A DNA stretch of 64,000 nt from CAZUHB01 sp964620445 (GTDB lineage Bacteria > Planctomycetota > B15-G4 > CAYZWU01). Location: the NCBI GenBank assembly GCA_964620445.1, contig CAZUHB010000031.1:1-64000 (forward strand). Direction: 5' to 3'. Of the stretch, positions 17,143 to 26,784 are shown piece by piece. The notes under the pieces are model-generated. The model did not search any database, was not told the origin of the DNA, and worked only from the letters and a program-made list of their open reading frames with translations. The first letter of the stretch is position 1, and each line of letters opens with the position of its first letter. Position numbers and translations under genes: made by a program.

Positions 17143-17733
17143 ATGTCATCTCTCGTAACCAATGAAGCCCCCGATTTCACAGCCCAGGCAGTACTGCCCG
17201 ACAATACTTTTGCCGACCTCAAGCTCTCCGACTATCGCGGAAAGTACGTGGTCCTCTTCTTCTACCCGCTCGACTTCACCTTTGTCTGCCCCTCGGAAAT
17301 CATCGCCTTCGACAAGGCGCTGGCCGAGTTCAAGGAGAAGAATGCGGAAGTGATCGGTGTGTCCGTCGACTCGCACTTCACCCACCTGGCGTGGAAGAAC
17401 ACCGCTGTCGACAAGGGCGGCATCGGCAACGTGCAGTACCCCCTCGTGGCCGACATCACCAAGGAAATCTGCCGCTCCTACGGCGTTCTCTTCAACGAGT
17501 CTGTCGCGCTCAGAGGTCTCTTCCTCATCGACAAGGAAGGCGTCGTGCGCCACAGCCTTGTCAACGACCTTCCCCTCGGACGCAACGTGAGCGAAACCCT
17601 GCGCGTTCTCGACGCCCTGCAGTACACCGAAAAACACGGCGAGGTCTGCCCCGCCAACTGGAAAGACGGCGAGGAGGCGATGAAGCCCACCGCCGACGGA
17701 GTGGCCGATTATCTGTCCAAGCATGCAAAGTAA
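17143..17733 (+). CDS. ahpC: Typical 2-Cys peroxiredoxin (AhpC/TSA family)
   Basis: Predicted 196-residue thioredoxin-fold peroxidase. Peroxidatic Cys49 sits in DFTFVCPSE and resolving Cys169 in HGEVCPANW, the arrangement of Prx1/AhpC enzymes that reduce peroxide and alkyl hydroperoxides. The C-terminal VADYLSKHAK helix resembles the YF-type tail but lacks the exact YF motif. The ATG at 17143 follows AAGGAG by 6 bases; an upstream in-frame TTG is rejected. No AhpF or thioredoxin reductase gene is nearby, so the electron donor is unknown. It forms part of the perR-ftn-ahpC-dfx block. Confidence 0.95.
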   Translation: MSSLVTNEAPDFTAQAVLPDNTFADLKLSDYRGKYVVLFFYPLDFTFVCPSEIIAFDKALAEFKEKNAEVIGVSVDSHFTHLAWKNTAVDKGGIGNVQYPLVADITKEICRSYGVLFNESVALRGLFLIDKEGVVRHSLVNDLPLGRNVSETLRVLDALQYTEKHGEVCPANWKDGEEAMKPTADGVADYLSKHAK

Positions 17734-17786
17734 CCGCGTGAAAGACGCAACCTCGGGATCCCCGAGACATTTAAAGGAATGAAAAA

Positions 17787-18173
17787 ATGGCGACTGAAAA
17801 ATCACAAGTCTACAAATGCTCGATCTGCGGCGCCATGGTCGAGGTCAGCCAGAGCGGAGGCGGAACCCTGGTCTGCTGCGATCAGGAGATGGATCATCTC
17901 GTGGAGAACACCACCGACGCAGCCCAGGAGAAACACGTGCCTGTCGTGGAGCCAGTCGAAGGCGGCGGCTTCAAGGTGGGTGTCGGCTCCGTGGCCCATC
18001 CCATGGCGGACGATCACTGGATCACCTGGATCGAGGTGATCACCGCGAGCAGAACGTGCCGCGTCGACCTCAATCCGGGCGACGCGCCCGAGGCCGTATT
18101 CCCGATCAAGGATGCGCCCCTGGCGGTTCGCGCCTACTGCAACCTGCACGGATTGTGGAAAGCCGAGCTTTGA
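17787..18173 (+). CDS. dfx: Desulfoferrodoxin-type superoxide reductase (two iron centres)
   Basis: Predicted 128-residue class I (2Fe) superoxide reductase. The N-terminal desulforedoxin domain has Cys11, Cys14, Cys30 and Cys31 for the FeCys4 centre. The C-terminal domain carries the catalytic FeHis4Cys ligands (His50, His71, His77, Cys118, His121) and the Glu48-Lys49 loop of the EKH motif. It reduces superoxide to hydrogen peroxide without making oxygen, as used by anaerobes and microaerophiles; the peroxide could then be removed by the upstream AhpC. It is the last gene of the block, followed within 35 bases by a strong terminator. Confidence 0.95.
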   Translation: MATEKSQVYKCSICGAMVEVSQSGGGTLVCCDQEMDHLVENTTDAAQEKHVPVVEPVEGGGFKVGVGSVAHPMADDHWITWIEVITASRTCRVDLNPGDAPEAVFPIKDAPLAVRAYCNLHGLWKAEL

Positions 18174-18205
18174 TGACTTCATGACACGAACTCTGTTCGT
18201 TGGGA

Positions 18206-18238
18206 GGAGCCGCGCCTTGCGCGGCTCCTTTCTTTTTT
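18206..18238 (+). terminator. Rho-independent terminator after dfx
   Basis: Ten-base perfect stem GGAGCCGCGC / GCGCGGCTCC with a CTT loop, followed by a T-rich tract (TTTCTTTTTT). It closes the oxidative-stress block on the plus strand. Confidence 0.93.
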
Positions 18239-18335
18239 GGTTTCCCCCGAAATAGGATTTCCCGATGATGTGCGAAACGACCCGGGTCGGTCCGAATGGG
18301 CCATAACTCCTCTTTCGTTCACGAAGGGTGTTCTA

Positions 18336-21300
18336 ATGAAAACCGCGCGAGCCTGTTGGTTTCTGATCCTCTTTTTCATCGTTCCCCTGCTCCACGGGCA
18401 GGAGAATTTCGTCCCCGTCGCCTTCGACGACGGAGGGGTGCACGGTAAGCAGAATCATCTCCTGTCGGGAGACAGCTACACCTTTCCGGACCTGGGCGCT
18501 GATCTCGACGCGACCGTGGCCTTTGGCCAGGAGGTTCTCTTCGGGTACGACGGGCTCGTGCCTGGCGCTCGCTATCGCGCGCGCGTCGTGTTCGTCTCCG
18601 ACGGACTCCGCGTGCAGAATCTCCTTGCCGGTGAGAAACTCCTCAAAGACCGGATCGAGTTGAAGGCCGGCGAGGCGATCATCGAAACGATCGATCTTCC
18701 GGCGGAGTCCTTTGCCAACGGCCGGCTCTTCGTGCGTTCGCAGAAGATCGAAGGCCCCAACGCGGTGGTTGCGTCGATCGAGATCCTCTCGACAGACCCG
18801 ACCTCTCTCGATCCCCTCCCCGAGCCGCCCGTTCCCGATTTCGTCTTGCCACGTCTCTCGCCGCGGCCTCGCTCCGTGAATGGCGTTGCGGCGCCCCATC
18901 TCTCTCTGAACGGTACGTGGCGCTTTCATCCCGACCCGCCCGCTGGTTTCTACAAGACCGAAGGCGCCGGTCCGGGCTGGGGCGACATCGAGGTTCCCGG
19001 CCAGTGGGTGCAGCAGGGATACGCCGTGGACAAGGCCAAGGCTGCCGCCTATGTGCGCTCCGTCGATCTCCCGGACGACTGGTCGGGCATGCGCATCAAG
19101 CTCCGCTGCGACGCGGTCTACAGCGATGCCATCGTCTACGTGAACGGCAAGGAGGCGGGCCGCCACCTCGGCGGATTCACTCCCTTCGAGATCGGCATCA
19201 CCGACCTCGTTCGCCCGGGACGGAACACGTTCGCCATGGCGGTCAAGTCCCACTCCCTTGCCGACACGCTCGCCTCCGGAATCCAGTACGCGGCCCACGA
19301 CCTTGGCGGCATTCCGCGAAAGCTCTATCTCATGGCCCTGCCCGAGATCAACGCGGCCCGTTTCCACGTGGAGACCCTGTTCGACGACGCGTACGACGAT
19401 GCCACGCTCAGGGTTCTGCTCGAGGTTGCCAACGAATCCTCGGGCGCCGAGGCCTGGTCAACCCCTGCCGGACCTCCCCATGTGATTCTCCAGCTCCTCG
19501 AAGATCCTCACGGACGGCCCGGCACGGGGAATCATTCCGTGGCCAAGGCCTATCAACTCAAGGTTCCACAACCCGGCGCGTCGCTGTTGAACAGGTTCGA
19601 AATGGCCGTTCGCTCTCCCAGGAAATGGCACAGTGAATCACCTGATCTCTACACGCTGGTCGCTCATCTGCGGATCGGAAACAGGACGATCGAGGAGGTG
19701 AAGGTCCGCTTCGGATTCAGGCAGGTCGAGGTGCGCGGCGACGAGCTCCTCGTGAACGGCAGGCCCGTGAAGCTCCGCGGCGTCTGCCGCCACGAGGTGA
19801 ATCCCTTGCGCGGCCGGAGCCTCACGCGCGAGGACTGGCGGCGCGATGCCGAGCTCTTCAAGAAGGCCAACTGCAACTACATCCGCACCTCCCACTACCC
19901 GCCCGCCGAGGAGTTCATCGAGGCTTGCGATTCTCTCGGGCTTTTCGTGGAACAGGAAGCGCCCCTTTGCTGGGTGGGTCACGGTGCGAACAAGACATGG
20001 CAGAGCTGGGATCCCCATGACGACGCGTATTTCGCTTACATCCAGCAGTGCATACTCGAGATGATCGAGCGGGACAGGAGCCATCCGTCGGTGATCATCT
20101 GGTCCCTCGCCAACGAATCAGCCTGGGGCCGCAACTGGAAGTGGGCCAACGCGAACGCGGCGGCGGCCGATCCCACGCGGCCGCGTTCCTTTCACGACCA
20201 GTGCTATGGCGGGTACAACAATCACGGCAGTGTCGAGATGCCCGTGGCCAACATGCACTATCCGGGCCCGGCCGGCGCGCGGAAGGCGGCCGACATCGAA
20301 CGCCCCCTGCTCTTCGGCGAGTACAGCCACCTCAATGCCTACAACCGCCACGAGCTGGTCACCGATCCGGGCGTGCGCGACGCCTGGGGCCGCGGTTTCC
20401 GCGCCATGTGGGAGACCATGTGGAAGGAGAAAGGGATCCTGGGCGGCGCGATCTGGTCGGGAATCGACGATTCCTTCTTCCTGCCCGACCGGCTGCTCGT
20501 CGGCTACGGCACATGGGGTCCGATCGACGGGTGGCGACGTACGAAACCGGAGTACTGGCACGTGAAGAAGGCCTACTCGCCGATCAGGGTTCTCCTCGAG
20601 GAGGCCACGGTCGAGGAAGGCATCCTGTATATTCCCGTGGAGAATCGGCACGACGTGACCAACCTGAAAGACCTGAAGATCGACTGGTCGATGGGGGAGC
20701 GCTCGGGATCGTGCTCGGTCGACGTCCCGCCGCGGTCCACGGGACGGCTCGCGATCCCCGCGGCTGGCGGCGATCTGGCGCTTACCTTCCGGAATCCCCG
20801 CGGACCGAAAGACGGCCGCACCGGATTCGTGGTCGACGAGTACCGCCTGAATTCGCGGCCGGATGAGGACAGCCCTGCAAATCCGCCGAGGCCCCAAAAC
20901 CCCCGGTTGACGATCGATCGCGACGCGGGCAAGGTCACGATCGGCACATCGCGGGGAAAAACCGTGCTGATCACCGGACCCGATCTCATGATCCTCCCCC
21001 TCGACAATCGGGGCGGTACGCAGATGACCGGCGCCAACAGGGAGTTCGCTCCCACCACGCAAACATGCAGCGACTGGAAGCTCGAGTCGATCGACATCGA
21101 GAGATCGGAAAAAAGAACCGTGATGCGTGTCGAGGGCGCCTATGCCGAGGCCGCCGGAGGCTACACGCTGACCGCCGGCAGCTCGGGCGAAATGGAGTTG
21201 ACCTACTCCTTCACGTGCAAGCAGGCGATCAATCCCCGACAGATCGGCATGGTGTTCACGCTTCCGGCGGATTTCGACACGCTCTCCTGGAAGCGCCGGG

Positions 21301-21707
21301 GATTGTGGACAGTCTATCCTCCCGATCATATCGGCCGGAATCAGGGCCGGGCGATCGCATTTCGCTTGAACGAGAGGCTCGGGCCGGCAGGCCCGGAGTC
21401 GGCGCCCACCTGGCCCTACGCGCACGACACGAACGATCTCGGAAGCAACGACTTCCGGTCGACCAAGGAGAACATCCTCTGGGCGGGACTGACCGATGAG
21501 GTCGGCGCGGGATTCCGCGTCCTCTCCGACGCGAGCCACCACCTGCGCGCCTGGATCGACGCGACAGGTGTGCGGGTGCTCGTGGCATCTTTCAACAATC
21601 CCGGTGCAGAACGTTTCTTCCGCTCCCACGCCAGGCTCGAGGACAAGCCGCTGAAACCGGGCGACACGATCGCCGACACGATCCGATTCCGGATCGTCGA
21701 ACCTTGA
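18336..21707 (+). CDS. Secreted glycoside hydrolase family 2 (beta-galactosidase-like)
   Basis: Predicted 1123-residue exported enzyme. After the signal peptide (about 1-22) comes a carbohydrate-binding-like beta region (to about 180). The GH2 sugar-binding and immunoglobulin-like domains follow (about 190-475), then the TIM barrel (about 475-780). The acid/base is Glu594 in SLANESAWG and the nucleophile is probably Glu662 in LLFGEYSHL. A C-terminal beta domain of about 300 residues follows. Family activities include beta-galactosidase, glucuronidase and mannosidase; the specificity here is unresolved. The ATG at 18336 with GAAGGG upstream begins the signal peptide; an earlier in-frame start overlaps the terminator and is rejected. 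It ends 13 bases from a convergent FG-GAP gene. Confidence 0.9.
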   Translation: MKTARACWFLILFFIVPLLHGQENFVPVAFDDGGVHGKQNHLLSGDSYTFPDLGADLDATVAFGQEVLFGYDGLVPGARYRARVVFVSDGLRVQNLLAGEKLLKDRIELKAGEAIIETIDLPAESFANGRLFVRSQKIEGPNAVVASIEILSTDPTSLDPLPEPPVPDFVLPRLSPRPRSVNGVAAPHLSLNGTWRFHPDPPAGFYKTEGAGPGWGDIEVPGQWVQQGYAVDKAKAAAYVRSVDLPDDWSGMRIKLRCDAVYSDAIVYVNGKEAGRHLGGFTPFEIGITDLVRPGRNTFAMAVKSHSLADTLASGIQYAAHDLGGIPRKLYLMALPEINAARFHVETLFDDAYDDATLRVLLEVANESSGAEAWSTPAGPPHVILQLLEDPHGRPGTGNHSVAKAYQLKVPQPGASLLNRFEMAVRSPRKWHSESPDLYTLVAHLRIGNRTIEEVKVRFGFRQVEVRGDELLVNGRPVKLRGVCRHEVNPLRGRSLTREDWRRDAELFKKANCNYIRTSHYPPAEEFIEACDSLGLFVEQEAPLCWVGHGANKTWQSWDPHDDAYFAYIQQCILEMIERDRSHPSVIIWSLANESAWGRNWKWANANAAAADPTRPRSFHDQCYGGYNNHGSVEMPVANMHYPGPAGARKAADIERPLLFGEYSHLNAYNRHELVTDPGVRDAWGRGFRAMWETMWKEKGILGGAIWSGIDDSFFLPDRLLVGYGTWGPIDGWRRTKPEYWHVKKAYSPIRVLLEEATVEEGILYIPVENRHDVTNLKDLKIDWSMGERSGSCSVDVPPRSTGRLAIPAAGGDLALTFRNPRGPKDGRTGFVVDEYRLNSRPDEDSPANPPRPQNPRLTIDRDAGKVTIGTSRGKTVLITGPDLMILPLDNRGGTQMTGANREFAPTTQTCSDWKLESIDIERSEKRTVMRVEGAYAEAAGGYTLTAGSSGEMELTYSFTCKQAINPRQIGMVFTLPADFDTLSWKRRGLWTVYPPDHIGRNQGRAIAFRLNERLGPAGPESAPTWPYAHDTNDLGSNDFRSTKENILWAGLTDEVGAGFRVLSDASHHLRAWIDATGVRVLVASFNNPGAERFFRSHARLEDKPLKPGDTIADTIRFRIVEP

Positions 21708-21720
21708 CCGTGTCGACCGA

Positions 21721-23418
21721 TCAGTTCGACGTCACCTGAATCAAATCCTTGAACGTACCCTCGTAGAGGTTGTTCGATTCATCCACGGCAAAAACGATCC
21801 ACCACGATCCGACCGGAATCGTTCCATGGTGAATCACGTAATCGGACACCGGCTGGAGCGGACCGTTGTAGGCGCGAAGCGGCACCCCGCCGGGACAGAA
21901 GGTCCAGCCGCCAAGGTAGGTCCAGCAAAAGAGGCTGCCGTTTCCTTTCTGAGCGCCGATCCACCAGTCGTGGCCGACACCCTCGCCGCTTCCCGGATCG
22001 AGCGAGATGGTGAGATCGACGATCTGCGTCGACGGCACGGTGACGGGGCCGTCATCGCCGTCGATCTTTATGTCGGGCCTAGGATCGGCGCCGTAACCGA
22101 AGCAGCCGCTGTTGAACAGATCGTGGCGGAACTTGGTCCACCCCGGCCCGGTCCCGTCGCCGGCGGAGAGCATGTAGCCGCGCCCGTGGTTGTTCTGGGG
22201 TTGTGTCGATGTTCCGTAACCGCCCACGATGAAGATATCGAGCTTGCCGTCGCCGTCGAAATCGGCGATCACCGGGCCGTTGTCCATCTCGAAGGTGTTG
22301 CCATAGTGGCTTCCCAGGTCGTACTGCCAGAGAAGCTGGCCGCTATCGCCCCGCACGGCGCGCAGGATCCCGTCGTCGCACCCGAAGGCCACGTCGAGGG
22401 TGCCGTCGCCGTCGATGTCGGAGATGGCCGCACCGCGGAAGACGTTCCCGCCCGTGGAATAGCTCCACTGCCTGGTGCCGGTGTGGGACAGAACGCCCAC
22501 ATTGATATAGTCGACGAAAACGATCTCCAGATGGCCGTCATTGTCGAGGTCGGCGATCGACGTGGGCGCTCCCATGTAATAGGTCCCGTGATAGGTCCAC
22601 TCGGTGCTGCCGTCCTCGGCATTGAGAAGGTAGACGTTTCCGTCGTAGCAGCCGATGGCGATCTCGAGCAAGCCGTCCTCGTCCACATCGGCGAAGGAGC
22701 CGCCGTGGTACATCCAGTCGGTGGGGGCGTCGGAGTGCCACAGGGTGGAGCCGTCGCTCCCTTTCAGGCCGTACACGCGGCAGTCGCCCGACCACTGGGC
22801 CACCACGACGTCGAGATTCCCGTCGTTGTCGAGATCGAGGACGTTGGGACCTGACTGGATGAAGCTGTTCGTGCCGAGGTTGACGCGCCACACCTGGCCG
22901 CCGTCCTCGCCATCGAGGCAGTAGACATAGCCATAGAACGTACCGAAGACGATCTCGGGCTTGCCGTCGTTGTCCAGATCAGCCACTGCCGGGGGAGAGT
23001 CGATGTAGTTGGAGCCGGTCGACGCGGTCCACTCGATCGTTCCCGTTGCTCCGTCGAAGCAGTAAACCGTACACGGCGACGATGCAGGCAGGATGACCTC
23101 GAGCGCGCCGTCGAGATCGACGTCGGCAATCACGGGCGTGGCATCGTTGCATCCGCCCGTATCGTACTGCCAGAGCATCGAACCATCGTCGGCATTGATC
23201 GCGTGAATCTTCTCGTCATTGAAATAGGTGCCGAAAACGATCTCCATCTTTCCGTCGTTGTCGATGTCACCCACCGCCGAGGAGCCGAAGGAAGGGGCGT
23301 CGAGGTCGTACCACCACTCGATCTGGGGCGATTGAGCCATCCCAGGGCTCGTCAACAGAAAAGAGAAAGTAAAAGTCAGGAAAAACAAGACACTTCCGAT
23401 TTTCTTGGCAGCCGTCAT
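21721..23418 (-). CDS. Secreted FG-GAP/VCBS-repeat beta-propeller protein
   Basis: Predicted 565-residue secreted protein. A signal peptide (about 1-30) precedes at least seven repeats containing the calcium-binding DLDNDG/DIDGDG type motif (for example VGDIDNDGKMEIVFG, ADLDNDGHLEIVF), as in FG-GAP beta-propellers. PQQ-like phrases such as DGSMLWQYD occur between them. The C-terminal 110 residues form a separate beta domain with Cys and Trp. Such proteins may bind glycans or mediate surface adhesion; no catalytic residues are seen. The ATG at 23418 follows GGAG, and longer in-frame readings to 23532 lack a signal sequence. The 264-base gap to the divergent sigma fusion gene presumably has both promoters. 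Confidence 0.85.
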   Translation of the reverse strand: MTAAKKIGSVLFFLTFTFSFLLTSPGMAQSPQIEWWYDLDAPSFGSSAVGDIDNDGKMEIVFGTYFNDEKIHAINADDGSMLWQYDTGGCNDATPVIADVDLDGALEVILPASSPCTVYCFDGATGTIEWTASTGSNYIDSPPAVADLDNDGKPEIVFGTFYGYVYCLDGEDGGQVWRVNLGTNSFIQSGPNVLDLDNDGNLDVVVAQWSGDCRVYGLKGSDGSTLWHSDAPTDWMYHGGSFADVDEDGLLEIAIGCYDGNVYLLNAEDGSTEWTYHGTYYMGAPTSIADLDNDGHLEIVFVDYINVGVLSHTGTRQWSYSTGGNVFRGAAISDIDGDGTLDVAFGCDDGILRAVRGDSGQLLWQYDLGSHYGNTFEMDNGPVIADFDGDGKLDIFIVGGYGTSTQPQNNHGRGYMLSAGDGTGPGWTKFRHDLFNSGCFGYGADPRPDIKIDGDDGPVTVPSTQIVDLTISLDPGSGEGVGHDWWIGAQKGNGSLFCWTYLGGWTFCPGGVPLRAYNGPLQPVSDYVIHHGTIPVGSWWIVFAVDESNNLYEGTFKDLIQVTSN

Positions 23419-23682
23419 CTTCTGCTCCTCCATTGGTCGTTCGTGAACGGTCCGGCTCTGGGACCTGGGTGTTGACGGGATTTCGCTGAATCCATCTACG
23501 AGTAGTACACCGCACCCTGTTTTTGGGGTCATGGAAAAACAAATATTGATAAATAAACCAATTTGCCATGACCCGCCAGGGCAGGCTTGGTGTAATGATT
23601 ACGGACGATTTGTTCGAAGAGAACCGTTGTGGCCACGGCAAAAGCCGAACCGTTACAGAGGACTGTTTTGACGGCATAACCG

Positions 23683-26600
23683 ATGCAACCCGAGGAACTT
23701 CTGGCACACACAGAATTCGTACGCGCGCTGGCGAGACGCCTCGTTCTCGACGAGCATCACGCGGCTGACGTGTCCCAGGAGGCATGGCTGGCCGCGCTCC
23801 AACATCCGCCCGCCGAGGGAAGACCGATCAAACCCTGGCTGTCGGCCGTGGTCCGCAACTTCGTGAGCAATTTCCGGCGGAAGGAGTATCGCCGCACCAA
23901 GCGGGAGCTCGCCGTCACCCGGCCGCAGAGGGCGCCCTCGTCGGAGGAGATCTCCATCCGAGAAGAAGCGCGGAGTCAGGTGATCGCCGCGGTCCAGCAG
24001 CTCGAAGAACCTTTCCGCGCCACGATATTGCTCCGTTTCTACGAGAACCTTTCGCCTCGCGAGGTTGCCGAGCTCCAGGGGGTCCCCCTGGAAACGGTCC
24101 GGTCCCGCCAGAAGAGGGGGCTCGAGCTTCTCCGCCGGCGTCTCGACGCCGAGTACGGCAACGACCGTGAGGCATGGTGCGTCGCGCTCGCCCCGCTGGC
24201 CGGTTTGAAGGTCGTGGCACCCGCGGCCGGCACGGCGGCGGCGGCCGGTGTCTCGAGCCTGGTGCTCAAGGCCGCGATCGGGCTCTTCTTCCTTTGCACC
24301 GCGGCCCTCACGATCTGGTACCTTTCGGCCGGCCGGGACGAAGGGCGGTCGCATGACCTCGCGGTCCACGGGATCGAGGGCGAGCCGTCGGTGCGAACGG
24401 AGCAGGTGCCGGGGACCGATCCTGTCAAGGCGGGACGGCATGGGCTTTCCGATACGGCAAGGGAGAGGATCGAGCCGGAGGGGATCGTCATCTCGGGGAA
24501 GATCATCGACAGACTCACCGCCGAACCTCTGGCCGCGTACGATTTCAGGCTCGTTCGTACCGAAGAATCGAAACCGGTCTGGGAATGTGTCCACGAGACG
24601 GTGCGCGACGATGACGGGCGTTTCGTTTTCGCCCTCGGCGAACCCGGCACATACAGGGCCGAGGTCTGCTCCTCGCGGCACCGGACAGCCGTCTTCCCCG
24701 GACTCGAAGTGTCGGCTGACAGCGGCCTGAAAGGTATCGAATGGGCGCTCGATCCCGGGCTCAGCATTTCGGGCCGGGTGATCGACGACCGGACCGGGGC
24801 TCCCGTGGCGGGTGCGCTCCTAGGATCCGACTTTCTCCAGAACTCCAGCTTCCCGGCCGAAACGGTGGGGTTCGGATACTCGATCGCCGAGGGCTTCACG
24901 GAGTCGGAGCTCCACGCCGTGACAGATTCGTCGGGAGCGTTCCGCCTCTCGGGCCTCGAAGAGAAGGTGCAGAAGATCGCGGCTCTGGCGCCCGGCTACG
25001 CCCAGGCCTGGCTCGATGTCGATCCTGACGCAAGCGGTACGATCGTGCTCCGCCTGCAGCGCGGGTTCCGCGTTTCGGGCCGGGCGCTGAACGACCGGAA
25101 TGATCCCGCGGCCGGTGTGCAGATCCATATGCGCGGTGGGAGCTTTCCCCTGGGGCGCACCTATGTGACAGCGCCTGACGGGTCGTTCACCACCGAACCG
25201 GTGGCGCCGGGGCTGGTCGCGCTCTGGGCCGCGCCCGGGCTGGATGCGCCGAACGACAGGTCGTTCACACCCGAGATGAAGCTGATCACGATCGGTGATC
25301 GCGATGAGTTCGTGACCTTCGGATGCGCGTCTCCCGAGTACGCCACGTGGCGCGGCACCGTGCTGGACAGCGGGGGCGTGGCGGTCGCAGGCGGAGCGCT
25401 CTCGCTCCGCACCGACCTGTCCTTTTCGTGGGAGCACCCCCACTACAGGGAGATCTTTTTCGATCGATACGTCCCGATCGATGGCGAGGGGCGGTTCGAG
25501 GCGCTGAAGCTCGTTCCCGGGCGATACAACCTGTGGGTCACCTCCTCGTGGGGGGCCGACCTGGAAAGCCGGACCATCACGATCGATCATCCGGGTCTTC
25601 TCGAGAGGGACATCCGGATTTCTTCCGGATCGTCGATCAGCGGGAGAGTGATCGACGGAAATACCGGCCTTCCCTTGCAGGACGACACCGCTTGGGTCCT
25701 GGCGCGGTTGGCCGATCCATCGCAGGGCAGGTCCTTCTACGCCTTCGTGGGCGACGACGGGACGTTCGCCCTCGCCTCTCTCCCGGCTGGTTTGTACACA
25801 TTGAGCGCCGGGCGTTATTACAGGGACGATGTGGCGGCCAAAATCGGCGCGATCAGGCTGGACGGAAAGGAGAGTCGCGACGACGTGGCGATCGTGATCC
25901 CCTGTCAGGGCCGCGTGAAGATGAGATTCACCGGCTTCGATTACGAGGAGATCGCCGGTCTCGTCTGCTCGATTCACGGTGCTGCCGAAGCGCGCTTCCT
26001 GTCCGGACGGAAGGCGTCGATCGTCGACGTGCGCGGAACAGGCGAAATCGTGCACTCTCTCGAGGCGGGGCAATGGAGCCTGGTCGTGGCGAGCCGGTCG
26101 GAGGCCGAGTTCGGCTGGTACGAGTGTGGATTCGAGGTGAGTCCCGGCATGACAACCGAATTGGAAGTCGAACGGGGCGACATCGTTTCGTTCAGAGGAT
26201 CGGTCGTCCTTTCGGGCAGGCTGACCGGACCGCGCACGGCGCTGTGGCAGGAGGCCGTGGTCGCCCTCGAGCCGCTCTGGGTCGATGAAGCGGAGCGGAA
26301 TGGAGCGCTCATCCCCGATTCCGTGTCAGCCCTCGCGGGGCCGGACGGGATCTTCACCCTGCCCGATCTGGTCCCGGGGTACTGGGGCGTGCGGGTGTTC
26401 CTTTCCGACGGCGGGATGATCCGCCTGCCCGACAGGGTGATCCCACCGACGAGGTCGGGGGACTTCTTCCTCGATCTGGAAATCCCGACGTGTGCGATGA
26501 CCGGAGTTCTTCGCGACGCGCGCACGATGAAATCCCCGCCGCCCGAGCACCTCTCCTGGAGGATTGCGCTCTACGATCCCCATCTCCCTGCGCTGCGCGC

Positions 26601-26784
26601 CTTCTGGGAACCTGCCTGCGAACAGCAGGGCGACGGCACGAACCGCTTCAGCCTGGCCGGTGTCCCGCAAGGACAATACCTTCTGCTGGTGGAAGCAAAG
26701 GGATACGCCCCGCGACTGATCGAAGGCTGCACCTTGATCCCCGGCGCACAAACGGAGGTGGTTGTGGAATTGTTCCCGGAATAA
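23683..26784 (+). CDS. Sigma factor fused to a transmembrane segment and large ectodomain
   Basis: Predicted 1033-residue single-chain protein. Residues 1-165 form an ECF sigma factor: region 2 with HHAADVSQEAWLAAL and AVVRNFVSNFRRKEYRR, region 4 with LSPREVAELQGVPLETVRSR. A small-residue linker leads to a transmembrane helix (about 193-213). About 820 extracytoplasmic residues follow, built of repeated carboxypeptidase-regulatory-like beta-sandwich units (for example ISGRVIDDRTGAPVAGALL). Such fusions imply a membrane-tethered sigma factor that signals directly or is released by proteolysis (inference). The last five codons and stop lie inside a palindromic repeat. A membrane-anchored paralogue of the ectodomain alone lies at 58453. 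Confidence 0.88.
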   Translation: MQPEELLAHTEFVRALARRLVLDEHHAADVSQEAWLAALQHPPAEGRPIKPWLSAVVRNFVSNFRRKEYRRTKRELAVTRPQRAPSSEEISIREEARSQVIAAVQQLEEPFRATILLRFYENLSPREVAELQGVPLETVRSRQKRGLELLRRRLDAEYGNDREAWCVALAPLAGLKVVAPAAGTAAAAGVSSLVLKAAIGLFFLCTAALTIWYLSAGRDEGRSHDLAVHGIEGEPSVRTEQVPGTDPVKAGRHGLSDTARERIEPEGIVISGKIIDRLTAEPLAAYDFRLVRTEESKPVWECVHETVRDDDGRFVFALGEPGTYRAEVCSSRHRTAVFPGLEVSADSGLKGIEWALDPGLSISGRVIDDRTGAPVAGALLGSDFLQNSSFPAETVGFGYSIAEGFTESELHAVTDSSGAFRLSGLEEKVQKIAALAPGYAQAWLDVDPDASGTIVLRLQRGFRVSGRALNDRNDPAAGVQIHMRGGSFPLGRTYVTAPDGSFTTEPVAPGLVALWAAPGLDAPNDRSFTPEMKLITIGDRDEFVTFGCASPEYATWRGTVLDSGGVAVAGGALSLRTDLSFSWEHPHYREIFFDRYVPIDGEGRFEALKLVPGRYNLWVTSSWGADLESRTITIDHPGLLERDIRISSGSSISGRVIDGNTGLPLQDDTAWVLARLADPSQGRSFYAFVGDDGTFALASLPAGLYTLSAGRYYRDDVAAKIGAIRLDGKESRDDVAIVIPCQGRVKMRFTGFDYEEIAGLVCSIHGAAEARFLSGRKASIVDVRGTGEIVHSLEAGQWSLVVASRSEAEFGWYECGFEVSPGMTTELEVERGDIVSFRGSVVLSGRLTGPRTALWQEAVVALEPLWVDEAERNGALIPDSVSALAGPDGIFTLPDLVPGYWGVRVFLSDGGMIRLPDRVIPPTRSGDFFLDLEIPTCAMTGVLRDARTMKSPPPEHLSWRIALYDPHLPALRAFWEPACEQQGDGTNRFSLAGVPQGQYLLLVEAKGYAPRLIEGCTLIPGAQTEVVVELFPE

